From contig PLBP01000031.1 of NCBI GenBank assembly GCA_003135415.1, positions 30,527 through 94,526 on the forward strand: 64,000 nt of DNA. The letters are read 5' to 3'. Shown in pieces: positions 56,148-64,000 of the stretch. A model generated the notes under the pieces. That model did not search any database. It was not told where the DNA came from and worked only from the letters and a program-made list of their open reading frames with translations. The stretch's first letter is position 1. Each line of letters opens with the position of its first letter. Position numbers and translations under genes: made by a program. Source of the DNA: Hyphomicrobiales bacterium (lineage in GTDB: Bacteria > Pseudomonadota > Alphaproteobacteria > Rhizobiales > Xanthobacteraceae).

Positions 56148-56477
56148 TTAGTAAGGGCAGAAAAATTTCGGGCGGCTCCAGCCCATCTGATTGCCCCACT
56201 GATCGTAGAGCGGACGGCGCGCCCAATAGCCTCCCGGGCAGCCAACCGGCTGCGGGCCGTAATAGTCGGAATAAGCGACATAGCCGGGCGCCGGCGCGTA
56301 ACCGCCCCAGCCGTAACCGGGCGGGGGCGAGGCGGCGATTGCGCCAAGCGCGAAGGCACCGACGCCGATGCCGACTCCACATCCCCAGCCGCAGCGCGCT
56401 TCGGCCGGGCTCGAAGCACCTGCGACTCCGATGGCCAACATCGAGGCCGTAGCGAGCATGAAAAGAGCCTTTTTCAT
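56148..56477 (-). CDS. Small exported Gly/Pro/Tyr-rich protein
   Basis: A 109-residue exported protein. The signal peptide MKKALFMLATASMLAIGVAG ends around SSPAEA. The mature part is Gly-, Ala-, Pro- and Tyr-rich (GWGCGVGIGVGAFALGAIAA, PPPGYGWGGYAPAPGYVAYS) with several Cys. Many such short envelope proteins occur in rhizobia. The internal ATG 56477 is chosen to give a proper signal peptide. A terminator follows. Confidence 0.7.
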   Translation of the reverse strand: MKKALFMLATASMLAIGVAGASSPAEARCGWGCGVGIGVGAFALGAIAASPPPGYGWGGYAPAPGYVAYSDYYGPQPVGCPGGYWARRPLYDQWGNQMGWSRPKFFCPY

Positions 56478-56668
56478 TGGATTCTCCTCTAGATTTCTTG
56501 GCGTCTTGATGGGCGCCAAGCCCTCAATTCTTGTAAAGAAAGATAGGCTCGGAAGGCCTTGCGTGATGTGACGATCATCACAAAAAGGCGGATTTTATGG
56601 GCTCTCAGCTAGGCTGCTGGTTTGAACGGAACGGCAGGCCGATATGAGGATTCGAAGCCGAGGCTTGG

Positions 56669-57424
56669 ATGCGTTTTGACCACGCCGCCTTTCTGTGTGT
56701 AAGCGTTTTGTGCCTGTACACGGCAAATCCGCTGCACGCGGAAACGAGTTCGCCCTGCCGCATCGACACTCAGGAAAATCACAGTTTTGTAGTCTGCGAA
56801 TTTGATTTGCGGCATTACGAGCTGAAACTCTTCTGGAAAAAGCCTGACGGCGAGGTTTACGGCTCGCTGCAGAATATTCCTCATGGCAACCAGTCGAATA
56901 ACGGCTCGCTCGTGTTTGCCACCAACGGCGGCATGTATCGGCCGGACCGCTCGCCGGTCGGCCTTTATATCGAGAACGGGCGTGAGTTGCAGGGCGTGGT
57001 CACGGCATCGGGCAGTGGCAATTTCTACGTGAAGCCGAACGGAATCCTTTTTGTCGGCGGAAATACCGCGGGTATTTTAGAAACAAGTCGCTTCTTGCAA
57101 CTACATCCTCGCGTTGAAAACGCCACGCAATCCGGCCCGATGCTGGTCATCGGTGGCCGCATTCATCCGAAGTTCCTGTCGAGCAGCACTTCAGAGAAAA
57201 TCAGAAACGGTGTCGGCATTGCCGATACAAAGAAGGTGGTTTTTGCAATCTCCAATGAGCCCGTCACCTTCATGCAATTCGCAACATATTTTCGTGACCA
57301 GCTGCATTGTTCGGACGCCTTATATCTCGACGGCAGCATTTCGAGTATTTATGCCCCCTCCGTTCAACGCGCCGATTATTTTTGGCCGCTTGGGCCCATT
57401 GTCGCGGTCTATGCACGCGATTGA
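56669..57424 (+). CDS. Exported phosphodiester glycosidase-like protein (NAGPA domain)
   Basis: A 251-residue exported protein of the phosphodiester glycosidase (NAGPA) family. The signal peptide ends NPLHA before ETSSPCR. ATNGGMYRPDRSPVGLYIEN and the later GVGIADTKKVVFAISNEPVT and ALYLDGSISSIYAP carry the family's conserved Asn-Gly, Ser-Pro-Gly-like and Leu-Asp-Gly-Ser blocks. Members cleave glycosyl phosphodiesters; the natural substrate in bacteria is often unknown. Confidence 0.82.
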   Translation: MRFDHAAFLCVSVLCLYTANPLHAETSSPCRIDTQENHSFVVCEFDLRHYELKLFWKKPDGEVYGSLQNIPHGNQSNNGSLVFATNGGMYRPDRSPVGLYIENGRELQGVVTASGSGNFYVKPNGILFVGGNTAGILETSRFLQLHPRVENATQSGPMLVIGGRIHPKFLSSSTSEKIRNGVGIADTKKVVFAISNEPVTFMQFATYFRDQLHCSDALYLDGSISSIYAPSVQRADYFWPLGPIVAVYARD

Positions 57425-57468
57425 AGAAGCGACTTCGCGTCAAGAGATCGTACCGGAGAAAAGCGGAG

Positions 57469-57693
57469 CTAACGGAGATCCCACCTAAATCTCGGATTTT
57501 CCACGCAGGTGCCTTCACCGGAATTCGTCGCTACCTGGCATGCACCGAGCGTCTCGTAGATGCAGCGCAGGACATGTGGATTGCCGTGTATTTGCACACA
57601 GTACGTACCATTGTAGCGGTTATCAGCGGAGGCGTCGGGCAAAGTGGTAAAAAGCGCGACGGCGATTGCGCCGCTCAGAAGGATAAAACGCAT
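57469..57693 (-). CDS. Small exported Cys-rich protein, DUF3551-like
   Basis: A 74-residue exported protein: signal peptide MRFILLSGAIAVALFTTLPD ending ASA, then a compact domain with four Cys, including YCVQIHGNPHVLRCIYETLG and ACQVATNSGEGTCVENPRFR. The spacing of Cys and the terminal NPRF match the DUF3551 pattern common in Bradyrhizobium-type genomes. Function unknown. Confidence 0.75.
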   Translation of the reverse strand: MRFILLSGAIAVALFTTLPDASADNRYNGTYCVQIHGNPHVLRCIYETLGACQVATNSGEGTCVENPRFRWDLR

Positions 57694-57783
57694 GTGAATC
57701 TCCCATCGGTTTTCTGGTGGGTCATGGCAAAAAAACGCCAGTAGCTTTGATTGGTTCCTCACGCCCAACGCGCCGGCGCCGCT

Positions 57784-59211
57784 TCAGCCGTAAACCGGCG
57801 GCTTCTTCTTGATCCAGGGCGCGGCTTTTTCGATTTGGGCTGCGAGCTGCAACAATACGTGCTCCTCGCCGAAGCGGCCGACGAATTGCACGCCGAGCGG
57901 CAGCCCAGATTTCGACCAAGCGAGCGGCACGCTGATCGCCGGCTGGCCGGTTACGTTTTGCAAGGCCGAGAACGGTATGTAGTTGATGATCGGCGCGAAG
58001 CCCTTCATCAAATCGGTCTCTTCGAGATCGACCGAACCGATCTTGAGCGGCGGTTGCGCCAGCACTGGCGTGATCCAGGCGTCGTAAGGCTGCTGCCACG
58101 CCGCTACCTTGCGTGTCACGCCCTGCAAGGTCGCCCAGCAAAGCTGGTACTGCGCGGCGGTGACGCTCTTGCCGTATTGATAGAGGCCCCAGGTGAGACC
58201 CTCGAATTCCTCGCGTACGGGCGACCTCCCGCTCGCGGCGGCAATGAAGTCGATCAGCATGGTCAGGCCCGAGCCCCAGACCGGCAGGAAGTGCGCGATG
58301 AAAAACAGCGGCGATACTTGCGGCATACCTTCCTCGACATGGTGGCCGAGCTTGGCGCAGAGCTTGGCCGCGGCCTCCACCGCCGCTTTGCATTCGGGAT
58401 CGAACGCGCTGCCGTCGAAGCGTGTCGTCGCGAACGCGATGCGGAGTTTCTTCGGCTTCTTTTTGATCGTGGCGAGGTACGAGCCGGGCTGAGGAGGGGC
58501 GGGATAGGGATCGCCCAGTTCAGGGCCGGCGGTCGCGTCGAGTGCCGCGGCGGTATCGCGCACAGTGCGGCTCACCACGTGCTCGGCGAGGAGGCCGCCC
58601 ATGATGTCGCCAGCCATGGGTCCGAGCGGATTGCGCCCGCGCGTGGGCTTGAGGCCGACGAGGCCGCAGCACGCGGCGGGAATGCGGATCGAGCCGCCGC
58701 CGTCATTGGCATGCGCAAGCGGCACGATTCCGGCGGCCACCGCTGCCGCCGATCCGCCCGACGAGCCGCCGGTCGAGTGATCCAAATTCCACGGATTGCG
58801 CGCCGGGCCGTAGAGCTTCGACTCGGTAAGCGGCACGATGCCGAATTCGGGCACGTTGGTCTTGCCGAGCGGAATTAAACCCGCCGCTTCGAAGCGGGCG
58901 ACGAGCGTCGAATCGTAGCCGGCGGGGCGCGCCTGCATAAAGCGCGCGCCGTCGCGGTTGGGCCAGCCTTTCTTGAAGCCGAGGATGTCTTTCAGGAGCA
59001 TCGGCACGCCGGCGAAGACGCCGCTGAGCTTGGTCTTCGCGCGAGTTCGCGCGTCGTCATAGCCTTTGAAGACGACGGCGTTGAGCTTCGGATTGAGCCG
59101 CTCGATGCGCTCGATCGCGGCCTCGACCAGCTCGGAGGGCTTGACCTTTTTCTTCTTCACCAATTCGGCCACGCCGAGGCCGTCATAATTGGAATACTCG
59201 GAAAATTTCAT
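57784..59211 (-). CDS. Amidase-signature family enzyme
   Basis: A 475-residue amidase with a Ser-cisSer-Lys triad: Lys in [15 protein letters not shown], Ser in [20 protein letters not shown], and the nucleophile near [19 protein letters not shown]. Substrates range from amino acid amides to acylamides. No export signal. The tail KPPVYG is duplicated as a short scar near 55950. Confidence 0.92.
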   Translation of the reverse strand: MKFSEYSNYDGLGVAELVKKKKVKPSELVEAAIERIERLNPKLNAVVFKGYDDARTRAKTKLSGVFAGVPMLLKDILGFKKGWPNRDGARFMQARPAGYDSTLVARFEAAGLIPLGKTNVPEFGIVPLTESKLYGPARNPWNLDHSTGGSSGGSAAAVAAGIVPLAHANDGGGSIRIPAACCGLVGLKPTRGRNPLGPMAGDIMGGLLAEHVVSRTVRDTAAALDATAGPELGDPYPAPPQPGSYLATIKKKPKKLRIAFATTRFDGSAFDPECKAAVEAAAKLCAKLGHHVEEGMPQVSPLFFIAHFLPVWGSGLTMLIDFIAAASGRSPVREEFEGLTWGLYQYGKSVTAAQYQLCWATLQGVTRKVAAWQQPYDAWITPVLAQPPLKIGSVDLEETDLMKGFAPIINYIPFSALQNVTGQPAISVPLAWSKSGLPLGVQFVGRFGEEHVLLQLAAQIEKAAPWIKKKPPVYG

Positions 59212-59280
59212 GGCGCGTCACCTCAGCAGACGGGAAGTTAGGCCATGCGCTAGGCGTTTGTCACGACAAAGGGCGGAGAC

Positions 59281-60270
59281 TCAGCCGCGCTTGTTCTTGG
59301 ATGTGAGCACGTCCGGGTTCACGACATGAATCGGCTTGCCCGCTTCATACGCCACGATCTGATCGAAAATATCGCCGAACTGAGTTTCATATTCGTCACG
59401 CGTGACATATCCGATGTGCGGCGTGCTGACGACGTTATCCAGCCCGAGCAACGGATGGCGCGCGCCGAGAACCGGTTCTTGCTCGAAGACATCGACCGCG
59501 GCCATCCCCGGACGTCGCGCGCGCAAGGCGTTCACCAGCGCGTCCGCCTCGATCAGTGGCGCGCGGCTCGTGTTGACGACCAGCGCCGTTGGTTTCATGC
59601 GCGCGAGATCGGTCGCCTTCACGATCCCGCGCGTCGCATCGACGAGGCGCATGTGGAGCGAGATGACATCGCATTCCTCGAAAAATGCTTCTTTGCTTTT
59701 TGCCGCGGCATAGCCGTCCGCCTGCGCGCGGGCGAGCGAGGCTTCGCGCGCCCATACCAGCACCTTCATGCCGAAGGCGTTGCCGTAGCCGGCGACGACG
59801 CTGCCGATCCGGCCGTAGCCGTAAATGCCGAGCGTCTTGCCGCGCAGCGTATGGCCGACGCCGATCTGCCATGTCCCCGCCTTGAGCGCGGCCATCTGCT
59901 GCGGAATCTGGCGCATGGCGGCGAGAACCAGTCCCCAGGTCAGCTCGGCGGCGGCATAGGACGGCGCGCCGGCGTGCATGTTCGAGGAGACGACGATACC
60001 AAGCCGCGTGCAGGCGTCGATATCGATGTGTGGGTAGACGCTGCGCTGGCTAATGAGCTTCAGCTTGGGCAGCCGCTCGAGCAGCGGCGCGCGTATCTGG
60101 GTGCGCTCGCGGATCAGCACCAGCGCTTCGGTATCCTTCAGGCGCTTCGCGAGCGCGTCGACATCCTGCACATGATCGTTCCAGATCTCGACGGTCTGGC
60201 CGTTGAGTTTCTTGAAACAGTCAAGCGTGCGCAGAGTGTCGTGATAATCGTCGAGGATCGAGACTTTCAT
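59281..60270 (-). CDS. D-2-hydroxyacid dehydrogenase-family protein
   Basis: A 329-residue NAD-dependent dehydrogenase of the phosphoglycerate/formate dehydrogenase type. The NAD-binding [20 protein letters not shown] and the catalytic Arg in [14 protein letters not shown], followed by Glu in FEQEP and His in [14 protein letters not shown], are in the right order. It starts 5 bases after the stop of the small gene to its right and is co-directional, so they likely form a two-gene operon. Confidence 0.92.
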   Translation of the reverse strand: MKVSILDDYHDTLRTLDCFKKLNGQTVEIWNDHVQDVDALAKRLKDTEALVLIRERTQIRAPLLERLPKLKLISQRSVYPHIDIDACTRLGIVVSSNMHAGAPSYAAAELTWGLVLAAMRQIPQQMAALKAGTWQIGVGHTLRGKTLGIYGYGRIGSVVAGYGNAFGMKVLVWAREASLARAQADGYAAAKSKEAFFEECDVISLHMRLVDATRGIVKATDLARMKPTALVVNTSRAPLIEADALVNALRARRPGMAAVDVFEQEPVLGARHPLLGLDNVVSTPHIGYVTRDEYETQFGDIFDQIVAYEAGKPIHVVNPDVLTSKNKRG

Positions 60271-60275
60271 TCCGC

Positions 60276-60533
60276 TTACGCCGCCCGCGATGCTTGCGAG
60301 GGTCGCGATGATTTGTGGTGCTCAAGCAGAGCAAGACCCGAGGATGTGATCCTGACGATCGCGCGGCCGTTCACATGCTCGCGCACGATCAGCCTGCGAT
60401 CGTTTGCTTCCTCCCACACCGCGAGCCGGGGGCGCGAGGTGCGCCAAGCATCCATCACCTCGGCGTAGCTGCGCTCGCCGTTCGCCACCCACTCGAGAAG
60501 ATCGAGGATCAGGGCATCGATCGCGTCGATCAT
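60276..60533 (-). CDS. Small conserved hypothetical protein
   Basis: An 85-residue soluble protein: [60 protein letters not shown], ending in a basic tail. The DLLEW and [19 protein letters not shown] segments are common to a small rhizobial family with winged-helix look. An ATG at 60551 would add six residues and has GGAA nearby; ATG 60533 is used here. Role unknown; its position before the dehydrogenase suggests co-transcription. Confidence 0.65.
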   Translation of the reverse strand: MIDAIDALILDLLEWVANGERSYAEVMDAWRTSRPRLAVWEEANDRRLIVREHVNGRAIVRITSSGLALLEHHKSSRPSQASRAA

Positions 60534-60719
60534 GGCTGTCTCCAATCGCATATCGTTCCAAAATATAATATCAGCTTGAGTCGAACAACAGCCGTCTCTT
60601 CGCCATGGTTTGGCTTTTTCGTCGCAGTGGGCGGCGAGAACGCCAGGCCTCGCTCGATTGCGAAATCCGCCGGGCTGTGGGAGTTTCGCCGCCCCGAACT
60701 TAAGGTGATGTTGCGATCG

Positions 60720-61130
60720 ATGCGTCTCTTTGTTCCGATATGTCTTGTCGCTTTTCTTGCCGCCTTGTTCACGGCTGTTTCGGCCGCGGCGGAATTGTCG
60801 CCGAAGGCGATCGAATATCTGAAGGAAATCGGCGTCGATCCGGAATCGCCCCCGGTGAAAGCCGTCGCCGACGATGTCGTACCCGATCGCCAGGGCAAGC
60901 CGGTGAATCTCGACGAGCTCGGCCGGCACAAGAATGCTTTCGGCATCCGCCGCTTCATCGCGACGCGCAACTTCCTGCGCGCCTATCAGGTCGACCCAAA
61001 CACGCGCATTCCGCTCGCGGACGACTACGAGGCGTCGTTCCTGACCGCGGAGGAAAAAGCGATTGTGCGGCCCGCTTTTCGCAAAGCGGGCGACGAGCTT
61101 TATCTCAACTCGATGAAGCAAACGAAATGA
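60720..61130 (+). CDS. Secreted protein, paralogue B of an unnamed family
   Basis: A 136-residue exported protein. The signal peptide MRLFVPICLVAFLAALFTAV ends SAAA before ELSPKAIEYLKE. The mature part aligns with the C-terminal domain of paralogue A (51655-52254): SPKAIEYLKEIGVDPESPPV, FGIRRFIATRNFLRAYQVD and FLTAEEKAIVRPAFRKAGDE. It lacks the long Pro-rich tether. Alternative start ATG 60708 would add four residues. Its stop overlaps the next gene's start by 4 bases (ATGA). Confidence 0.75.
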   Translation: MRLFVPICLVAFLAALFTAVSAAAELSPKAIEYLKEIGVDPESPPVKAVADDVVPDRQGKPVNLDELGRHKNAFGIRRFIATRNFLRAYQVDPNTRIPLADDYEASFLTAEEKAIVRPAFRKAGDELYLNSMKQTK

Positions 61131-61828
61131 CGCCGAAAGCTCTTTTTTTCGATGTGTTCGGCACGCTGGTTGACTGGCGCACGAGCATCGCGCGAGAGAC
61201 CGAGCGCCTGCTCGCGCCGCTCGGTCTTAAGCTCGATTGGCTCGACTTTGCCAGCGCCTGGCGGCGCGAATACCAACCGGCCTTGGAGGAAGTACGCGCG
61301 GGCCGTATTCCGTTCTCCAAGCTCGACGTGCTGCACCGCTATAATCTCGAGCGCATTTTGCCGCGCTTCGAGGTCAGAGGAGTTCCCGAGCCGGTGCTCG
61401 CCGACCTCAATCTCGCCTGGCACCGGCTCGACGCCTGGCCCGACGTGAGCGCGGGATTAGTCCGCCTGAAAAAGAAGTTTTGGATCGCACCGGTTTCCAA
61501 CGGCAATATTTCGCTGATGGTCGATCTCGCGCGAAAGAATAGCTTTCCCTGGGATGCGATCCTCGGCGCCGAGGTCGCCGGCGATTACAAGCCCAAGCCC
61601 CGCGTTTATCTCGCCTCCTGCCAGGCGTTCGATTTGCCGCCCGCAGAGTGCGTCATGGTCGCCGCCCATTCGAGCGACCTTGCGGCGGCCGCCGCCTGCG
61701 GCCTTCGCACCGCGCACATCGCGCGGCCGGACGAAGCGGGGCCCGGCAAGGGCGAAGCCGCGCCGAAAACCACGGTCGATCTCGCAGCTAATTCAATCGA
61801 ACATCTCGCCGACCAACTCGGCGCATAG
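61127..61828 (+). CDS. Haloacid dehalogenase type II-like hydrolase
   Basis: A 233-residue HAD-superfamily hydrolase. The nucleophile Asp is in ALFFDVFGTLVDWRTSIARE, motif II in APVSNGNISLMVDLARK, and the Lys of motif III in AGDYKPKPRVYLASCQ. The type II (L-2-haloacid) subfamily is suggested by FGTLVDW. It is coupled by a 4-base overlap to the secreted paralogue B, whose function may be linked. Confidence 0.88.
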   Translation: MTPKALFFDVFGTLVDWRTSIARETERLLAPLGLKLDWLDFASAWRREYQPALEEVRAGRIPFSKLDVLHRYNLERILPRFEVRGVPEPVLADLNLAWHRLDAWPDVSAGLVRLKKKFWIAPVSNGNISLMVDLARKNSFPWDAILGAEVAGDYKPKPRVYLASCQAFDLPPAECVMVAAHSSDLAAAAACGLRTAHIARPDEAGPGKGEAAPKTTVDLAANSIEHLADQLGA

Positions 61829-61836
61829 GAGAAGTC

Positions 61837-62460
61837 ATGTCTGATCTGACGCTGTATCACGCCCCGCAGTCGCGATCCGCCACGGCACTGTGGATGCTCG
61901 AGGAAATAGGCGAGCCCTATAAGATCGAGGTCCACCGCTTCGACGACGGCAGTTTGCGCACGCCTACCTATCTCGCCATCAACCCGATGGGAAAAGTTCC
62001 CGCGCTGAAGCACGGCGATGCCATCATCACTGAGGCAGCCGCTATTTGCTGCTACCTCGCGGACGCGTTCCCAAAAGCGAAATTGAACATTCCCATCGGC
62101 GATTTGCGCCGCGGACCATATCTTAAATGGCTCTTTTTCGGGCCGAGTTGCTTCGAGCCCGCCCTCATCGACAAGATGCTGAAGCGGGAGCCCGGCGAGC
62201 GCACGGCGACCGGCTGGGGCAATCTCGATCTCGTGCTGGATACGATCTCCAAGGCGATCGAAAAGGGGCCTTATCTGTTCGGCGATCAATTCACGGCCGC
62301 CGATCTCCTGATCGGCGGCGGCCTGCGCTGGGGAATAATGACGAAGAGCGTTCCGATACGGCCGGAATTTTCCGCTTACGCCCAACGCGTCGGCGACCGC
62401 CCGGCGGCAAAGCGCGCCAGCGCCAAGGACAAAGAGATCGCGGCGGCGCAGAAAAAGTGA
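61837..62460 (+). CDS. Glutathione S-transferase family protein
   Basis: A 207-residue GST. The N-terminal thioredoxin-like domain (LTLYHAPQSRSATALWMLEE, then INPMGKVPALKHGDAIITEA) contains the cis-Pro and the glutathione-binding Glu-Ala; the C-terminal helical domain carries LFGDQFTAADLLIGGGLRW. It starts 9 bases after the HAD gene on the same strand, so the three genes from 60720 likely form one operon. Confidence 0.93.
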   Translation: MSDLTLYHAPQSRSATALWMLEEIGEPYKIEVHRFDDGSLRTPTYLAINPMGKVPALKHGDAIITEAAAICCYLADAFPKAKLNIPIGDLRRGPYLKWLFFGPSCFEPALIDKMLKREPGERTATGWGNLDLVLDTISKAIEKGPYLFGDQFTAADLLIGGGLRWGIMTKSVPIRPEFSAYAQRVGDRPAAKRASAKDKEIAAAQKK

Positions 62461-62502
62461 GCCGCCGCACTCCGATTCACGCGGTCGCGAGCGCCGAAGC
62501 GT

Positions 62503-63297
62503 TTAGCTTCCCACCGCGCGCCGGTAGAGATGCCAGGTCGCGTGGCCCAAGACCGGCATTACCACCGCAAGCCCGAGGAAGAAGGGCAGCGAGCCGATCA
62601 CCAGAAGCGCCGCCACGATCAATCCCCACAGCGCCATTGCGAACGGGTTCGCCCACACCGCGCGCACGGACGTTTCCACCGCGACCCAGGCGCCGACGTC
62701 ACGATCGAGCAGAAGCGGAAACGATATGGCGCCGATCACGAGCGTCACCAGCGCGAACAGGAATCCGGCGCCGTTGCCGAGCACGATCAGCCACCAGCCC
62801 TGCGGCGTAGTCATCACCTCGTGCAGGAATTGCCCGGTCGAATCCGGCGCGTTGAGGCCGAACAGCGATTGGTAAATCGCCTGCGCCGTATAGAGCCAGG
62901 AAAGAAAGATAATCATCAGGAGAAGGCCGAGCGCGGCGATAGCGCCGATCGACGGCGACTTCAGCACGTCGAAGACGTGCCACCAGGAGGAATCAAGCCC
63001 GGCCTCGCGCCGCCGGCTCAACTCGTAAAGCCCGACGGCCGCGAGCGGGCCGACAAGGGCGAAGCCCGCCATCAACGGAAACAGGAGCGGCAGCACCGCG
63101 TAGCCGATCGCGAGCCGCCCGAGCACGAGGCCGATGATCGGATAGATCAGGCAAACGAAAATCACATGCGTGGGAATGGCGGCGAAGTCGTCCCATCCTT
63201 GCTTCAGCGCTTCCTTCAAATCCGCGGCGCCGATTTTGCGAATGACGGGATGGGCGGGACATTCGCTAGCGCCCGCGATCACGTGGAAATTGGCCAT
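62503..63297 (-). CDS. DUF2189 integral membrane protein
   Basis: A 264-residue membrane protein of the DUF2189 family. It begins MANFHVIAGASECPAHPVIR, then KEALKQGWDDFAAIPTHVIF, and has about six helices, with PLMAGFALVGPLAAVGLYEL characteristic of the family. CAGGAGGAAA lies 5 bases upstream of the ATG at 63297. Role unknown; family members are suggested to be envelope proteins. Confidence 0.85.
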   Translation of the reverse strand: MANFHVIAGASECPAHPVIRKIGAADLKEALKQGWDDFAAIPTHVIFVCLIYPIIGLVLGRLAIGYAVLPLLFPLMAGFALVGPLAAVGLYELSRRREAGLDSSWWHVFDVLKSPSIGAIAALGLLLMIIFLSWLYTAQAIYQSLFGLNAPDSTGQFLHEVMTTPQGWWLIVLGNGAGFLFALVTLVIGAISFPLLLDRDVGAWVAVETSVRAVWANPFAMALWGLIVAALLVIGSLPFFLGLAVVMPVLGHATWHLYRRAVGS

Positions 63298-63709
63298 GGC
63301 CTTTCCTCCTGAATGACGGGCTTCACGAGGAGCGCGGCGGGAGGAGGATCGGCGGTTGCTTGCGCCGGTCACGGCTCGGAGCGGACCCGCATTGCCCGAC
63401 TTATCTATACGCCGTCGGCGGCGTTTAGTTCCCGGCTGTTTCGCCGGCGGATGGCGAAGCAGGCACCATCGTACGCCCTTCGCCGCCGCAAGGCGAGAAG
63501 GAGGGCGCCAAGGCGACCGGAGCGAAGCGAGCCCGAATGAATCGCCGAGAAAACGAGGCGCATAACGCTCTGTCCGCCAAGTGCAGTGGCACGGCAAATA
63601 TTGGTCAAACCATGGCCGCCAGTTAAACCGCTCATGAACGTCAGCGTCACCTCTGGTTCAACAGGAATCCTGTCCAAATGGATACGGGCGACTGACTTAG
63701 GAGGAAGCA
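63298..63709. other. Intergenic region before the last gene
   Basis: About 410 bases with no supported gene. It holds the promoters of the divergent DUF2189 gene and of the exported protein at 63710. Scattered short frames on both strands have no ribosome site or protein-like content. Confidence 0.45.
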
Positions 63710-64000
63710 ATGCGCAATTTTGCGTTGGCAATCGGGACTGCGTCCGCGCTCATATCGAGCATGGCGATCGGTGGTAATCTCCAAGCTGCTTCTTACGCCG
63801 ATGGCCGCATCAAATCGGAATTAGGCGGCACGGGTCTGATCCAAAATATTCAATACGTTTGGGAAGGACGAAGCTATTGCTGGTACGAAGATGGATGGCG
63901 CGGCCCGGGCTGGTACTGGTGCGGTTATCGCCTGCGACAAGGTTTGGGATGGGGCGGAGAACGCGGGTGGCGTAATTGGGAACGCCGCGAATGGAGAGAC
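63710..64000 (+). CDS. Exported Trp/Gly/Arg-rich protein, cut by the window end
   Basis: At least 97 residues, open to the last base. TTAGGAGGAAGC lies directly before the ATG, a strong ribosome site. A signal peptide (MRNFALAIGTASALISSMAI) precedes GNLQAASYADGRIKSELGGT and then the repeated aromatic motifs YCWYEDGWRGPGWYWCGYRL and GWGGERGWRNWERREW. Small proteins of this shape are frequent in rhizobial genomes and their function is unknown. The C-terminus lies outside the window. Confidence 0.7.
   Translation, partial: MRNFALAIGTASALISSMAIGGNLQAASYADGRIKSELGGTGLIQNIQYVWEGRSYCWYEDGWRGPGWYWCGYRLRQGLGWGGERGWRNWERREWRD

Overview
The window looks like chromosomal DNA of an alphaproteobacterium of the order Hyphomicrobiales (Rhizobiales), probably close to the Bradyrhizobium/Rhodopseudomonas/Pseudolabrys group. 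The reasons are the GC-rich codon use, the gene order dgt-argS-SPOR-nagZ-scpAB-tatABC-serS-surE-pcm-nlpD ... yajC-secDF, a popZ gene beside valS, and several interspersed palindromic repeat families familiar from that group. The taxonomic call is inference; there is no rRNA in the window.

Layout. Positions 1-4.8 kb are the right end of an integrated element, with lower GC than the rest. It holds a broken IS3-family orfA, a small serine recombinase, orphan small proteins, an overlapping run of three tiny genes and a tyrosine integrase that stops 53 bases from the 3' end of tRNA-Cys(GCA). The other end of the element lies outside the window. Positions 5-17 kb carry housekeeping genes: a Pcm-like methyltransferase, tolC, popZ, valS, an MFS exporter, a 3-methyladenine glycosylase, ilvD, an ExoR-like Sel1-repeat protein, xth and erpA. 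Positions 17.2-30.6 kb are a long co-directional block covering nucleotide, tRNA, cell-wall, condensin, Tat export and repair functions, ending in an NlpD-like amidase activator.

Positions 30.6-43.4 kb interrupt this conserved order with accessory genes. They include exported proteins of unknown function, gene scars (tetR/MFS tails and a frameshifted cupin), hupB, a PEBP protein, an isochorismatase-like protein lacking its nucleophilic cysteine, an orphan ModA-like binding protein and a complete phosphonate-type ABC transporter (phnD-phnC-phnE-phnE). The core then resumes at 43.4-49.3 kb with yajC-secD-secF followed by two genes related to mitochondrial complex I assembly factors (NDUFAF3-like and NDUFAF6-like) and trmFO. 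From 49.3 kb to the end the genes are metabolic or exported singletons. The most unusual is a single 608-residue protein that joins a fumarylacetoacetate-hydrolase domain to a ketopantoate-reductase domain. Two secreted paralogues of an unnamed family sit about 9 kb apart, a 38-codon remnant of a second TauE/SafE transporter follows the intact one, and the window ends inside an exported Trp/Gly/Arg-rich protein.

I saw no CRISPR array, rRNA operon, prophage structural genes or obvious defence system. The strongest candidates for new biology are the FAH-ketopantoate reductase fusion, the AT-rich insertion inside seryl-tRNA synthetase, and the secreted paralogue family.
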